A DNA stretch of 64,000 nt from Flavobacterium sp. 270. Lineage in GTDB: Bacteria; Bacteroidota; Bacteroidia; Flavobacteriales; Flavobacteriaceae. This document shows positions 25,973 through 34,023 of this stretch, piece after piece. A program made the position numbers and the translations under genes. Under the pieces are notes generated by a model that saw only the letters and a list, made by a program, of their open reading frames with translations, searched no databases and was not told where the DNA came from. The stretch is taken from the NCBI RefSeq assembly GCF_004368785.1, contig NZ_SODM01000002.1:310001-374000 (forward strand). Reading direction: 5' to 3'. Numbering within the stretch: position 1 is the first letter of the stretch; every line of letters starts with the position of its first letter.

Positions 25973-26015
25973 ATTTAAATTTTATATAATTATTTGTAAC
26001 TAAAATACATCTTTT

Positions 26016-27221
26016 TTATTTCTCTGGCTGAATCATAATTGGCAGATTATACAACACTCTAACCGGCACACCTTTATCCATGCCTGGATTCCATTTTGGC
26101 GAAAGTTTTAAAACACGAACAGCTTCATCTGCAACTCCATGTCCAATATCTTTTAAAATCTTAAACTCAGACAGAGAACCATCTTTTTCTACTATAAACT
26201 CCAGATAAATTTTTCCCGCTGTTTTATTATCCGCAGGTGCTTTAAAATTCTTTCCAATAAATTTGTAAAACTCAGTCATGCCTCCAGGAAATTCGGGCTG
26301 TTTTTCTATCGGATCATTATTATTTATTACACTTTTTTGCTGCTGCTTATTTTGCTGCGCAATAGTCTTGGCACTAAACACAAACAACAACAAACCAGAA
26401 ATAACGGCAACACAAAATACTTTTACAACAGCTGTAACAGGAGATTCTTTTTTGGTCATCATAACGAAACGTTTTTTAGTTATTAAATAATTAATATTAC
26501 TTGCCAAAGCAACATTTGTCTTGTTTGAAGCAATATCAAGCAATAGATTTTGATAATGAGAAACAGCATTAAATTGATTGTTTACAGCTTGATCTGCCAG
26601 AAATTCGTGATTTAGTTTTATAGCCTTTTTGTAAAAAATCAACAACGGATTAAACCAAAATACAATTTGAAGAAATTCTACAAATAAAATATCCAGACTG
26701 TGTTTTTGTTTTAAATGTGCTTTTTCGTGCGCAATTAATTCAGATGGAATTTTATTGTTTTCAAATTCGACTTTATTAATAAAAATGGCATTCCAAAACG
26801 AATGAGGCAATATTGATTCCTGCAGTAAAATCACTTTTTCACCACTAATAAATCGTACTTCATTTGTTTTTGCGTTTTTATAAAAAGCATATAAGTTTAT
26901 GGCAAAACGTAATATCAATATAAAAACGACAAAAAAATAAAGCCTCAAAATAACATTACTCAAATTTAGATTTTCAATAAATGCAGTTAGACTTTGATTG
27001 CTTTTCTGAATCACCAAATCATCTAATTGAACATATTCTATTTTATTTGAAATGGAAGATTCAAAAGAGACAAATTGTAATGGAATTGTTAGACTAAAAA
27101 CCAAACTCAGCAACAGATAAGCACGATTAAAACGAAACATTTTTTCGTTTTCCAGCCACAACTTATATACTGCGTAAAAAACCAAAAGCAGTATTCCTGA
27201 TTTTAAAAGATAGTTTATCAT
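26016..27221 (-). CDS. M56 (BlaR1-like) metallopeptidase with C-terminal TonB domain
   Basis: 401 residues. The N-terminal half has four membrane helices and the zinc motif HEKAH in LIAHEKAHLKQKHSLD (about 168-183), with the third-ligand region NHEFLADQAV. This is the BlaR1/MecR1 peptidase fold. A helix near 265-285 follows, and a TonB-C domain takes the C-terminus (PEFPGGMTEFYKFIGKNF onward). BlaR1 homologues cleave a partner BlaI repressor; here the sensor domain is replaced by TonB-C. The gene overlaps the BlaI gene by four bases. Confidence 0.88.
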   Translation of the reverse strand: MINYLLKSGILLLVFYAVYKLWLENEKMFRFNRAYLLLSLVFSLTIPLQFVSFESSISNKIEYVQLDDLVIQKSNQSLTAFIENLNLSNVILRLYFFVVFILILRFAINLYAFYKNAKTNEVRFISGEKVILLQESILPHSFWNAIFINKVEFENNKIPSELIAHEKAHLKQKHSLDILFVEFLQIVFWFNPLLIFYKKAIKLNHEFLADQAVNNQFNAVSHYQNLLLDIASNKTNVALASNINYLITKKRFVMMTKKESPVTAVVKVFCVAVISGLLLFVFSAKTIAQQNKQQQKSVINNNDPIEKQPEFPGGMTEFYKFIGKNFKAPADNKTAGKIYLEFIVEKDGSLSEFKILKDIGHGVADEAVRVLKLSPKWNPGMDKGVPVRVLYNLPIMIQPEK

Positions 27222-27589
27222 TTTTTCTTTTTTTGAATTTGCGAATCAATTATTTTTTTGAGTTCTTCTAATTCTGAAGTCGATAAATTGGTTTCGGTAG
27301 TAAAAAACGAAGCAAATTGCGATGCCGAATTATTAAAAAAATTGCTGATTAGTCCTTTTACATGTTTCGAAAAATAATCGGTTTTCTTTACCAGCGGATA
27401 ATATTCACGAGAATTTCCGAATTCATTATAAGCAACAAATTTTTTATCAATCATTCGTTTTAGAAGTGTTGCCACGGTTGTTGTTGCGGGTTTTGGTTCT
27501 GGATACGCTTCAAGCAAATCTTTCATAAAAGCTTTTTCAAGCTTCCAAAGATGTTCCATTAATTGTTCTTCTGAGTTTGATAATTGCAT
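27218..27589 (-). CDS. BlaI/MecI/CopY family repressor
   Basis: 123 residues. Winged-helix N-terminus (SNSEEQLMEHLWKLEKAFMK, then TTVATLLKRMIDKKFVAY, and GNSREYYPLV) and a C-terminal dimerisation helix pair, the BlaI pattern. The expected partner protease, M56, follows with a four-base overlap. Its operator is probably in the region upstream (27590-27667), which contains tandem AAGGTTCTAAGGTTCT words that also look like the dispersed repeat. Confidence 0.92.
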   Translation of the reverse strand: MQLSNSEEQLMEHLWKLEKAFMKDLLEAYPEPKPATTTVATLLKRMIDKKFVAYNEFGNSREYYPLVKKTDYFSKHVKGLISNFFNNSASQFASFFTTETNLSTSELEELKKIIDSQIQKKKK

Positions 27590-27667
27590 TTTTTTTAAGG
27601 TTCTAAGGTTCTGAGATGCTAAGGTTCTAAGTTTTTTACTTTGCCCTAGTTCTTAATTCTATTTTCT

Positions 27668-28090
27668 TTACTCTATTTTCTGTTCAGAGATTAATTCTCC
27701 GTTTTTGTATTTTTTTAACTCTGTTAGTTTTCCTTTATCAGAGTAGAATTTCCAATTTCCAAAATAGAACCAATGAGATATTGAGTCATTAACTTCTAAT
27801 TTAGTATTTCCTTTAGATTCTATTTTTCCATTTTCGAAATAATTTTTAACGATGCAAATTCCGTTTTTGTATTTTTCTGTTTTGTAGATTTTACCATTAA
27901 TAAAGGTTTTCCATTTTTTAACAGGCTGATCATTTTTATAATATTCAATAGATTTATATTCTACACTATCCTGGACATAAACATCGACCCATTTTCCTTC
28001 TTTTTTATGATCGATTTTCTGGTTTACAGAAGCAGTTTTACAACCAAAGAAAGAAAAAATCAATATTGTGAAAAGGATTTTCGGATTCAT
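27668..28090 (-). CDS. YwqK/MORN-type repeat lipoprotein
   Basis: 140 residues. Signal sequence MNPKILFTILIFSFFGCK with a lipobox cysteine at 17. The rest is antiparallel repeat material of the YwqK/MORN type: SIEYYKNDQPVKKWKTFING, KTEKYKNGICIVKNYFENGK and ELKKYKNGEL. Such repeats occur in surface proteins and in toxin-antitoxin annotations of doubtful value. Function unknown. Confidence 0.75.
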   Translation of the reverse strand: MNPKILFTILIFSFFGCKTASVNQKIDHKKEGKWVDVYVQDSVEYKSIEYYKNDQPVKKWKTFINGKIYKTEKYKNGICIVKNYFENGKIESKGNTKLEVNDSISHWFYFGNWKFYSDKGKLTELKKYKNGELISEQKIE

Positions 28091-28378
28091 TATGCTCTAC
28101 ATTTATAGATTTTATTCTACAAATGTAGAGTTAAATTTCAAATGCGCAAGTTTTTTCTTAGAAAAGATTCTAAGTCACGAAGATTATGAGGTTCTAAGTT
28201 TATTTTAAAACAGATAGACTTAGTCTCTTAGAAACTTACGAACTTAGAAAGCGTTAGGGATAGAAGCGATATCCTTTTTATTTTTCCTTTAAAAATAAAA
28301 AGATATAGCGGATAGCCCGGCCGGAGGTAACGCCCAAAATTTAATTCAAATTCCAAAAGTTCAAATTCCAAATTCCAA
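28091..28378. other. Intergenic region with repeats
   Basis: No gene. Contains CTAAG/TTCTAAG words (28160-28250) and a copy of the hairpin element (28250-28335). Confidence 0.65.
28250..28335. repeat. Palindromic hairpin element, copy 2
   Basis: The outer ends AGCGTTA and TAACGC pair. Inside, TCCTTTTTATTTTTCC faces AAAAATAAAAAGATA. The order of words matches copy 1 at 6561 (GATAGAAG, hairpin, AGCGG). Confidence 0.7.
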
Positions 28379-28411
28379 AAAAAATCCGCTCATTGCTAAA
28401 CGGATTTTTAG
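28379..28411. terminator. Terminator downstream of the two-domain TonB gene
   Basis: AAAAATCCG and CGGATTTTT form a stem around CTCATTGCTAAA. A near-identical hairpin lies upstream of the same gene at 29246-29272. Confidence 0.75.
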
Positions 28412-28422
28412 GCTTTAGATAA

Positions 28423-29166
28423 TTAATTAGGTGATTGAATTGTAATGGGCAAACTATATGCAGTGTTTACTGCTGTTCCATCTTTAAGTTTACCCGGAAT
28501 CCATTTTTTAGTTAATTTTATACATCGAATGGCTTCTTCGCCTGTACCGTAACCGAGATCTTTTAAAATCGACGTTTGACTTACAGAACCATCTTTTTCG
28601 ATTATAAAACCAATAATAAGCTGTCCTTTCAGCCCTGCTTTTTCAGGACTTTTAAACTGTTTCGAAAGATCTATGTAAAAATTTTGCAAACCTCCCGGAT
28701 AAGTTGGTTTTTCAAAAACTTCTGCAACAGAATATATTTTTTCTCCAAAACCTCCAGTTGCCTCAATCTTAATGGGCAAAGAGTATAAAGCCCGAACCGC
28801 TTCTCCTTTATATTTTCCGGGAATCCACTTTGGAGAATTTTGAAGTACTCGAATTGCTTCAGTTCCCGTACCGTAACCAATGTCTCTTAAAACTCTAATA
28901 TCTGCTAAGGATCCGTCTTTTTCGATTATAAAAGTAACATAGATTTTACCCGATAACCCTTGAACTTCTGGTGTTTTATAATTGGCTCCTATGAATTTAT
29001 AAAATTCATAGATTCCACCCGGAAAATCTGGTTTTTCATCCAATTCAGACATAATCAGAAAATCCTTTTTTGTACTTGCAACTTGTTGTGCTTGAGCTTT
29101 AGTTTCTGCAACAATAAAGAGAATAATTAAAGATAGAATAGGTAAAAGCTTTTTTTGAATTTTCAC
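28423..29166 (-). CDS. Exported protein with two TonB C-terminal domains
   Basis: 247 residues from GTG 29166 (MKIQKKLLPILSLIILFIVA); an upstream in-frame start at 29220 adds residues outside the signal peptide and is less likely. The signal peptide ends near KAQAQQ. TonB-C domain 1 begins EKPDFPGGIYEFYKFIGANY and ends RALYSLPIKI; domain 2 begins EKPTYPGGLQNFYIDLSKQF and ends AYSLPITIQ. With the neighbours this makes four TonB-C domains in 3.6 kb. Probably periplasmic; partner unknown. Confidence 0.82.
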   Translation of the reverse strand: MKIQKKLLPILSLIILFIVAETKAQAQQVASTKKDFLIMSELDEKPDFPGGIYEFYKFIGANYKTPEVQGLSGKIYVTFIIEKDGSLADIRVLRDIGYGTGTEAIRVLQNSPKWIPGKYKGEAVRALYSLPIKIEATGGFGEKIYSVAEVFEKPTYPGGLQNFYIDLSKQFKSPEKAGLKGQLIIGFIIEKDGSVSQTSILKDLGYGTGEEAIRCIKLTKKWIPGKLKDGTAVNTAYSLPITIQSPN

Positions 29167-29245
29167 GATTGGTTGTTTTTTGGTTATACATAGTAACTGC
29201 AATTTTAACAAATAAAACAATACAAATATTTTTATTTTTCAATAA

Positions 29246-29272
29246 AAAAATCCGCTCATTGCTGAACGGATT
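29246..29272. terminator. Second CCGCTCATTGCT hairpin
   Basis: AAATCCG and CGGATTT enclose CTCATTGCTGAA, nearly identical to the hairpin at 28379. It may end transcription of the dipeptidase gene on the minus strand. Confidence 0.6.
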
Positions 29273-29285
29273 TCTATCGTATTTA

Positions 29286-29317
29286 TCTTTGTCAAAGTTT
29301 AAAACTTTGACAAAGAT
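29286..29317. repeat. Perfect hairpin CTTTGTCAAAGTTT
   Basis: TCTTTGTCAAAGTTT and AACTTTGACAAAGA face each other with almost no loop. It lies 35 bases after the dipeptidase stop and could also act as a terminator structure. Confidence 0.7.
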
Positions 29318-29351
29318 TTAAAATCTAAAATCTGACATCTAAATTCTAAAA

Positions 29352-30740
29352 TTACTTCGAAAGCTCTACAAAATATTTATAAAACAAAGGAATTGTCTCA
29401 ATACCTTTTAAGTAATTAAAAATTCCAAAATGCTCATTTGGCGAGTGAATAGCGTCGCTGTCCAAACCAAATCCCATTAAGATTGTTTTGCTTTTTAGTT
29501 CTTTTTCGAATAAAGCTACAATCGGGATACTTCCTCCAGAACGAACAGGAATTGCCGGAACTCCAAAAGTTTCTGTATACGCTTTATTTGCTGCCTGATA
29601 TCCAATGCTGTCAATTGGCGTAACATAACCTTGTCCACCGTGGTGCGGTGTTACTTTTACCGTAACTCCAGATGGCGCAATGCTAGTGAAATGTTTGGTA
29701 AACAATTCTGTAATTTCATGCCAATCCTGATTCGGCACTAAACGCATTGAAATTTTAGCGAAAGCTTTGCTCGCAATAACTGTTTTTGCTCCTTCACCTT
29801 GATAACCACCCCAAATTCCGTTGACGTCTAATGTCGGACGAATTGAATTACGTTCGTTGGTTACATATCCTTTTTCACCGTAAACATCGTTTAGGTCTAA
29901 AGCTTTTTTATATTTTTCTAAACTGAAAGGCGCTTTTGCCATTTCGGCTCTTTCTTCTGCAGATAATTCCTGAACTTTATCGTAGAATCCCGGAATCGTA
30001 ATATGATTGTCTTCGTCGTGAAGCGAAGCGATCATTTTTGCCAAAACATTAATTGGGTTTGCTACTGCTCCGCCATATAATCCTGAATGTAAATCACGGT
30101 TTGGTCCCGTAACTTCTACCTCAACATAACTCAAACCTCTTAAACCAGTCGTGATAGACGGTTGTTGGTTGGAAATCATTCCAGTATCTGAAATAAGGAT
30201 TACGTCGTTTTTCAGTTTTTCCTGATTGCGTTCTACAAACCAAGCCAAACTTGCTGAACCAACTTCTTCTTCCCCTTCGATCATGAATTTTACGTTGCAA
30301 GGCAAATTGTTCGTTTGCACCATATATTCTAATGCTTTTACGTGCATGTACATCTGACCTTTGTCATCACACGCTCCACGTGCAAAGATTGCTCCGTCTG
30401 GGTGAATGTCTGTTTTTTTGATAACCGGTTCAAATGGCGGCGAAGTCCATAATTCTAATGGATCTGGCGGTTGCACATCATAGTGTCCGTAAACTAAAAC
30501 CGTTGGAAGATTTGAGTCGATTATTTTCTCTCCGTAAATGATTGGGTAACCTGGAGTATCGCAAATTTCGACTAAATCACAGCCTGCTTTTGATAAACTT
30601 TCTTTAACAGCTTCGGCAGTATCGATAACATCTTGCGAGTATGCGGTGTCGGCACTTACCGACGGAATTTTTAATAATTCGATCAACTCATTGATAAAGC
30701 GATCTTTATGTTGTTGAACGTATGCTTTAATGTTTTCCAT
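29352..30740 (-). CDS. M20 family dipeptidase
   Basis: 462 residues. Metal-binding signatures: YGHYDVQPPDP with H86 and D88, FARGACDDKGQMYMH around 119-132 with the bridging aspartate, the catalytic MIEGEEEVGS at about 153-162, and HSPNEHFGIFNY near the end for the last histidine. The middle lid domain includes DLHSGLYGGAV. This is the CNDP/PepV-like branch that cleaves dipeptides. A possible -7 box reads TACATTTG on the minus strand at 30763-30770. Confidence 0.93.
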   Translation of the reverse strand: MENIKAYVQQHKDRFINELIELLKIPSVSADTAYSQDVIDTAEAVKESLSKAGCDLVEICDTPGYPIIYGEKIIDSNLPTVLVYGHYDVQPPDPLELWTSPPFEPVIKKTDIHPDGAIFARGACDDKGQMYMHVKALEYMVQTNNLPCNVKFMIEGEEEVGSASLAWFVERNQEKLKNDVILISDTGMISNQQPSITTGLRGLSYVEVEVTGPNRDLHSGLYGGAVANPINVLAKMIASLHDEDNHITIPGFYDKVQELSAEERAEMAKAPFSLEKYKKALDLNDVYGEKGYVTNERNSIRPTLDVNGIWGGYQGEGAKTVIASKAFAKISMRLVPNQDWHEITELFTKHFTSIAPSGVTVKVTPHHGGQGYVTPIDSIGYQAANKAYTETFGVPAIPVRSGGSIPIVALFEKELKSKTILMGFGLDSDAIHSPNEHFGIFNYLKGIETIPLFYKYFVELSK

Positions 30741-30762
30741 TTAAATAATTTTTATAGAAAGT

Positions 30763-30770
30763 CAAATGTA
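30763..30770 (-). promoter_or_regulatory. -7 element for the dipeptidase gene
   Basis: TACATTTG on the minus strand, 22 bases before the ATG. Confidence 0.5.
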
Positions 30771-30806
30771 CGAAATAGAAAATGAATATTTTTTTTCAAA
30801 AAACGC

Positions 30807-30836
30807 TTTGATTATTGGAAACTATGCTTATCTTTG
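30807..30836 (+). promoter_or_regulatory. Promoter of tRNA-Leu
   Basis: TTTG at 30807-30810, 18 bases, then TATCTTTG at 30829-30836. Thirteen bases separate it from the mature tRNA start. Confidence 0.65.
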
Positions 30837-30849
30837 CACCCACAATTAC

Positions 30850-30931
30850 GCGGATATGGTGAAATTGGTAGACATGCCAGACTTAGGATCTGGTGCCGCA
30901 AGGCGTGTAGGTTCGAGTCCTATTATCCGCA
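30850..30931 (+). tRNA. tRNA-Leu (anticodon UAG)
   Basis: 82 bases. The acceptor stem GCGGATA pairs with TATCCGC. The anticodon stem CCAGA/TCTGG encloses loop CTTAGGA (anticodon TAG). The variable arm is long (TGCCGCAAGGCG), as expected for leucine. GTTCGAGTCC is the T-arm. CCA is not encoded. A short open frame across it is spurious. Confidence 0.95.
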
Positions 30932-30933
30932 CT

Positions 30934-30970
30934 AAAAAAAGCTTCTGAAGATTTTTCAGAAGCTTTTTTG
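30934..30970 (+). terminator. Terminator of tRNA-Leu
   Basis: AAAAGCTTCTGAA and TTCAGAAGCTTTT form a strong stem with a T-run, two bases after the tRNA. Confidence 0.88.
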
Positions 30971-31143
30971 TTTTTGGTACACTTCTGCCTTTTTTTATTA
31001 AAGTAAAACTCAATTATAATATTGAAAATAACTCTCTTAATAATTTACAAAAATACTTTTCTATCTTTGATTAATTAAATATAAAAACTTTATTTTGAAA
31101 AACTAACATCTTATTCGATTATAAATAAGCTATCTTAATAAAT

Positions 31144-31890
31144 ATGAGAAAATTTAAAACTTTTGACACTACTCGAGAATATTATGAAGAATTATCTTTT
31201 AAAGAGTTTGAGAAAATTCTTGATAAAATGGGGTTTAGTTCAAAAGATTTAAAATACTTAAGTAGCGAACAACTTAGAAATAAATTAGAGGAATTAGACA
31301 ACCTATTAAAGAATAAAGAGCTTAACGAAAAGCATTCTACTAGCTACTTTGAAAATGAAGATTATATTTTAGAAGATAAAAGATCAGCAAAAAACCGCGT
31401 GGGCTTTTATATCAGTATAGAAACAAATTTAATTGCAAAGAAAAAAGAAGTTTTTGAACTTTTGAAATCAATAGAAAGAGATGACAAAATTGATTCTGTG
31501 AGCAAACTAGTCAAAAACATTGAAAATAAAGATTTACAAACACAATTAACAAAAGAGCTAAAGGAGCTTCAACAACAAGCAGGTAAATTTGCACAAGAAG
31601 AAAAAGCAATAGATAAAGAATTTAATAAAATTAATTTGATAAAAGAAGAACTTGAATTATCAAGGTCAAGGTTAGACATTTTTGATAAAAAATCTCAAAT
31701 ATGGTTAAAAATTTTGGCTAAAGAATCAATCGCTTCAATTTTAGGAGGAGTGATATTATTTATTATGACTGTTAGTTTATTAGTTTCAATGTTTATAGGA
31801 ATCAAAACAACTAGCATAATCGAAAATGCATTTCTATTAATCTTAGGGTATTTCTTTGGTCAAGCTGTTAGTAAAAATAAAAACGAATAG
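31144..31890 (+). CDS. Coiled-coil protein with two C-terminal membrane helices, unknown
   Basis: 248 residues. The first 185 are highly charged and helical with heptad-like stretches (KDLQTQLTKELKELQQQAGK and the following). Two membrane helices come at the end, IASILGGVILFIMTVSLLVS (about 198-218) and IENAFLLILGYFFGQAV (about 225-241). No known domain is recognised. The gene is 74 bases upstream of a DUF4393 gene and begins about 170 bases after tRNA-Leu. By eye it is richer in A/T than its surroundings. The topology would suit a membrane effector or an anchor. Confidence 0.7.
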   Translation: MRKFKTFDTTREYYEELSFKEFEKILDKMGFSSKDLKYLSSEQLRNKLEELDNLLKNKELNEKHSTSYFENEDYILEDKRSAKNRVGFYISIETNLIAKKKEVFELLKSIERDDKIDSVSKLVKNIENKDLQTQLTKELKELQQQAGKFAQEEKAIDKEFNKINLIKEELELSRSRLDIFDKKSQIWLKILAKESIASILGGVILFIMTVSLLVSMFIGIKTTSIIENAFLLILGYFFGQAVSKNKNE

Positions 31891-31963
31891 ATCTTCAATG
31901 TTTTTTAGATAAGACACTAATTAGAGAAATCTAATACAAATAATAAATTAAAAATATTCTCAT

Positions 31964-32728
31964 ATGAAAGAATTAATAGATAGTTTAAATCTTCCAAAAC
32001 AAATATTAGATAAAACAGAAAAACTTTTAAGTACACTATTAGGCGAAGGTTTTCATGAAATAGGAGGTATTTTTGGTAACAAAATGAGATTAAAACGATT
32101 GGAAAATCAAATAAAGATATTAGATAAAGCCAATCAAATTATGGAAAAAAATGGTAAAAAACCGCATCAAATTAACTTAAAAACCCTTGTTCCATTATTA
32201 GAAAAATCTTCATTAGAAGAAAACGAAAATCTTCAAATTAAATGGGCAAATCTTATTTCAAATATTGCTTCTTCTAAAGAATATGGAATTGAACACAAAT
32301 TAGTAATTACTCTATCTAATTTATCTTCAGAAGAAGCAAAAATTTTAGACTATTTACAATCTAAATTTAATTATAGAAGAGATCAGATTCTTGAGAGATC
32401 TCTATTATCTCATAGAAAATATAATGAAATAAATCCTAACACAATAATATTCTCATTCAATGATATAAAGAAACAATTTAATTTAACTACTGAATTTGCT
32501 AATATTTATATTGATAATTTAGAATCCTTAGGAATCCTTCGCAATGATGATCCCGACATAGATATTGAAGATGGGTTTTCTGATGGAGAAATTGTTGAAG
32601 ATAAGCGCAGAGGAATGGAGCAGGCAGTTTCTTTAAATCTAGATTTATCTACTACATACTCAAAATCAGAAGATTATTATTTTACTCCTTATGGACTTTA
32701 TTTCGTAAATCAATGTAAAAGCATTTAA
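31964..32728 (+). CDS. DUF4393 (Abi-alpha-like) protein
   Basis: 254 residues. The DUF4393 core is clear: GNKMRLKRLENQIKILDKAN, a GKKPHQINLKTLVPLLEKSS helix, and ENLQIKWANLISNIA (about 90-104). The rest resembles a winged-helix-like C-terminal part (DDIKKQFNLTTEFANIYIDN) followed by a YYFTPYGLYFVNQC end. DUF4393 proteins are annotated as Abi-alpha from phage abortive-infection systems; antiviral activity here is an inference. It forms a pair with the membrane coiled-coil gene upstream. Confidence 0.78.
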   Translation: MKELIDSLNLPKQILDKTEKLLSTLLGEGFHEIGGIFGNKMRLKRLENQIKILDKANQIMEKNGKKPHQINLKTLVPLLEKSSLEENENLQIKWANLISNIASSKEYGIEHKLVITLSNLSSEEAKILDYLQSKFNYRRDQILERSLLSHRKYNEINPNTIIFSFNDIKKQFNLTTEFANIYIDNLESLGILRNDDPDIDIEDGFSDGEIVEDKRRGMEQAVSLNLDLSTTYSKSEDYYFTPYGLYFVNQCKSI

Positions 32729-32831
32729 TAATATCAAAGAACAACTACAAATTTATATATACACTATATAATTATTTCTACGCTTATTAAATCATCAATC
32801 AACAAATCGATTTTGTTTTAAAATTATTCTT

Positions 32832-33482
32832 ATGTTCCAAAAATTAGCCTTTGTACTTCTTCTTGTCTTTATTTTAAATTCCTGTGCCGTTCAGCAAAAA
32901 AGCTTAGAAACAGACGATTGGTATGCTTTTACAAAAGCAAATACCGCAAGACAAGAACCATCAAAAGTATACGAGTTTACAGATGGAATGATTCGTATGT
33001 ACGGAGAAGAAAATGGTTGTTTGATGACTAAAAAAAGTTATAAAAACTTTGAACTTACTTTAGAATATAGATGGAATCTTGAAGAGAAATACAAAACAAA
33101 AAGCACCAAAAACAGCGGTGTCATGTATAACATTCCTTTGGACGCATCTGATAAAATCTGGCCAAAAGGAATTCAATTTCAGATAAAAGAAAATACTACC
33201 GGCGATTTTATCTTTTTGGATCAAGTGACCGCAAAAGTAAACGGGAAATCGATCGAAGCCGGTGCAAGTGTGGTTTCTGCTAAGTTTTTAGCCAATGAAA
33301 ATCCGTATGGTGAGTGGAATTCTGTTGTGATTAAATCTTTCAACGGGAAAATCACGCAATATTTGAATGGTAAATTGGTAAACGAATGTACGGAAGCTTC
33401 TTCTACAGAAGGGAAAATTTCGTTGAATTATGAGCATTCGCCAATTGATTTTAAGAATATTAAATTGAAAAGTATTCACTAA
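32832..33482 (+). CDS. DUF1080 (3-keto-disaccharide hydrolase-like) lipoprotein
   Basis: 216 residues. Lipobox FILNSC (cysteine about residue 18). The DUF1080 concanavalin-like fold is shown by KSYKNFELTLEYRWNLEEKY, KNSGVMYNIPLD, GIQFQIKENTTGDFIFLDQV, and NPYGEWNSVVIKSFNGKITQ with HYLNGKLV-type end and SPIDFKNIKL. Homologues act on glycosides. It follows the DUF4393 gene by about 100 bases and overlaps the organisation of the next gene (two-base gap). Confidence 0.88.
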   Translation: MFQKLAFVLLLVFILNSCAVQQKSLETDDWYAFTKANTARQEPSKVYEFTDGMIRMYGEENGCLMTKKSYKNFELTLEYRWNLEEKYKTKSTKNSGVMYNIPLDASDKIWPKGIQFQIKENTTGDFIFLDQVTAKVNGKSIEAGASVVSAKFLANENPYGEWNSVVIKSFNGKITQYLNGKLVNECTEASSTEGKISLNYEHSPIDFKNIKLKSIH

Positions 33483-33484
33483 AA

Positions 33485-33907
33485 ATGAGAATATCGAAAG
33501 AAAGAAAAATAGAACTTTTTGTTTTTGCATTAGCAATTATATTTATCTTAACTAGTTTTATAACCTTTAGAGGTTTTCATGCCAAATTTTACAATAAAAC
33601 TGGAGAAGATATCGATTCACTTATCATTGCCGGAACTTTAATAGGAGAACTTAGAAACAACAATTCTACAGAAAAAATCAGTTTTAAGAGTTTCGAATTT
33701 GACAGTAGTTATCCATATGACGAAATAAGCGGCATCATAAAAAACAAGAAATTAGATCAACTAAACTGGAGCTGGTGCGGCACAGAAAGATATACCGAAT
33801 CTAAAGGCTCTTATAGTTTTGATATACGAAAAGCAGTTGACGAAAAAGGTAATGATTGTTTATATTTAGTAGAACATAATAAAAAAGCTTTTTTCGAAGG
33901 AGAGTGA
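33485..33907 (+). CDS. Small membrane-anchored protein, unknown
   Basis: 140 residues beginning two bases after the DUF1080 stop. One N-terminal helix (IELFVFALAIIFILTSFITF, about 9-28) anchors a soluble domain with paired strands such as KFYNKTGEDIDSLIIAGTLI and GSYSFDIRKAVDEKGNDCLY. The family is not recognised. Co-transcribed with the upstream lipoprotein gene. Confidence 0.65.
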   Translation: MRISKERKIELFVFALAIIFILTSFITFRGFHAKFYNKTGEDIDSLIIAGTLIGELRNNNSTEKISFKSFEFDSSYPYDEISGIIKNKKLDQLNWSWCGTERYTESKGSYSFDIRKAVDEKGNDCLYLVEHNKKAFFEGE

Positions 33908-33936
33908 AATTTTGGCTAAAGCCTTTTCTTTCAAAA

Positions 33937-33956
33937 CATAAAAAAACCTCCAGCTA
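33937..33956. terminator. Hairpin after the membrane-anchored protein
   Basis: CCTCCAGCT and AGCTGAAGG form a stem with a short loop, preceded by AAAAAA. Its context suggests a terminator in the minus direction or part of a dispersed repeat. Confidence 0.5.
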
Positions 33957-33992
33957 AAGCTGAAGGCAATTCATTGAGTTCAATGTTTTAAA

Positions 33993-34016
33993 TGAACTTA
34001 TATTTCTTATATGGTT
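33993..34016. repeat. ATATAAG-family single arm
   Basis: TGAACTTATATTTCTTATATGG corresponds to the right arm of the family (2001, 10094). No left arm is seen nearby. Confidence 0.6.
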
Positions 34017-34023
34017 TAAAAAC

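Noticed and set aside
30766..30948. Open frame of 60 codons across tRNA-Leu
   Set aside because: It reads through the tRNA and its upstream promoter; a by-product of the RNA gene.
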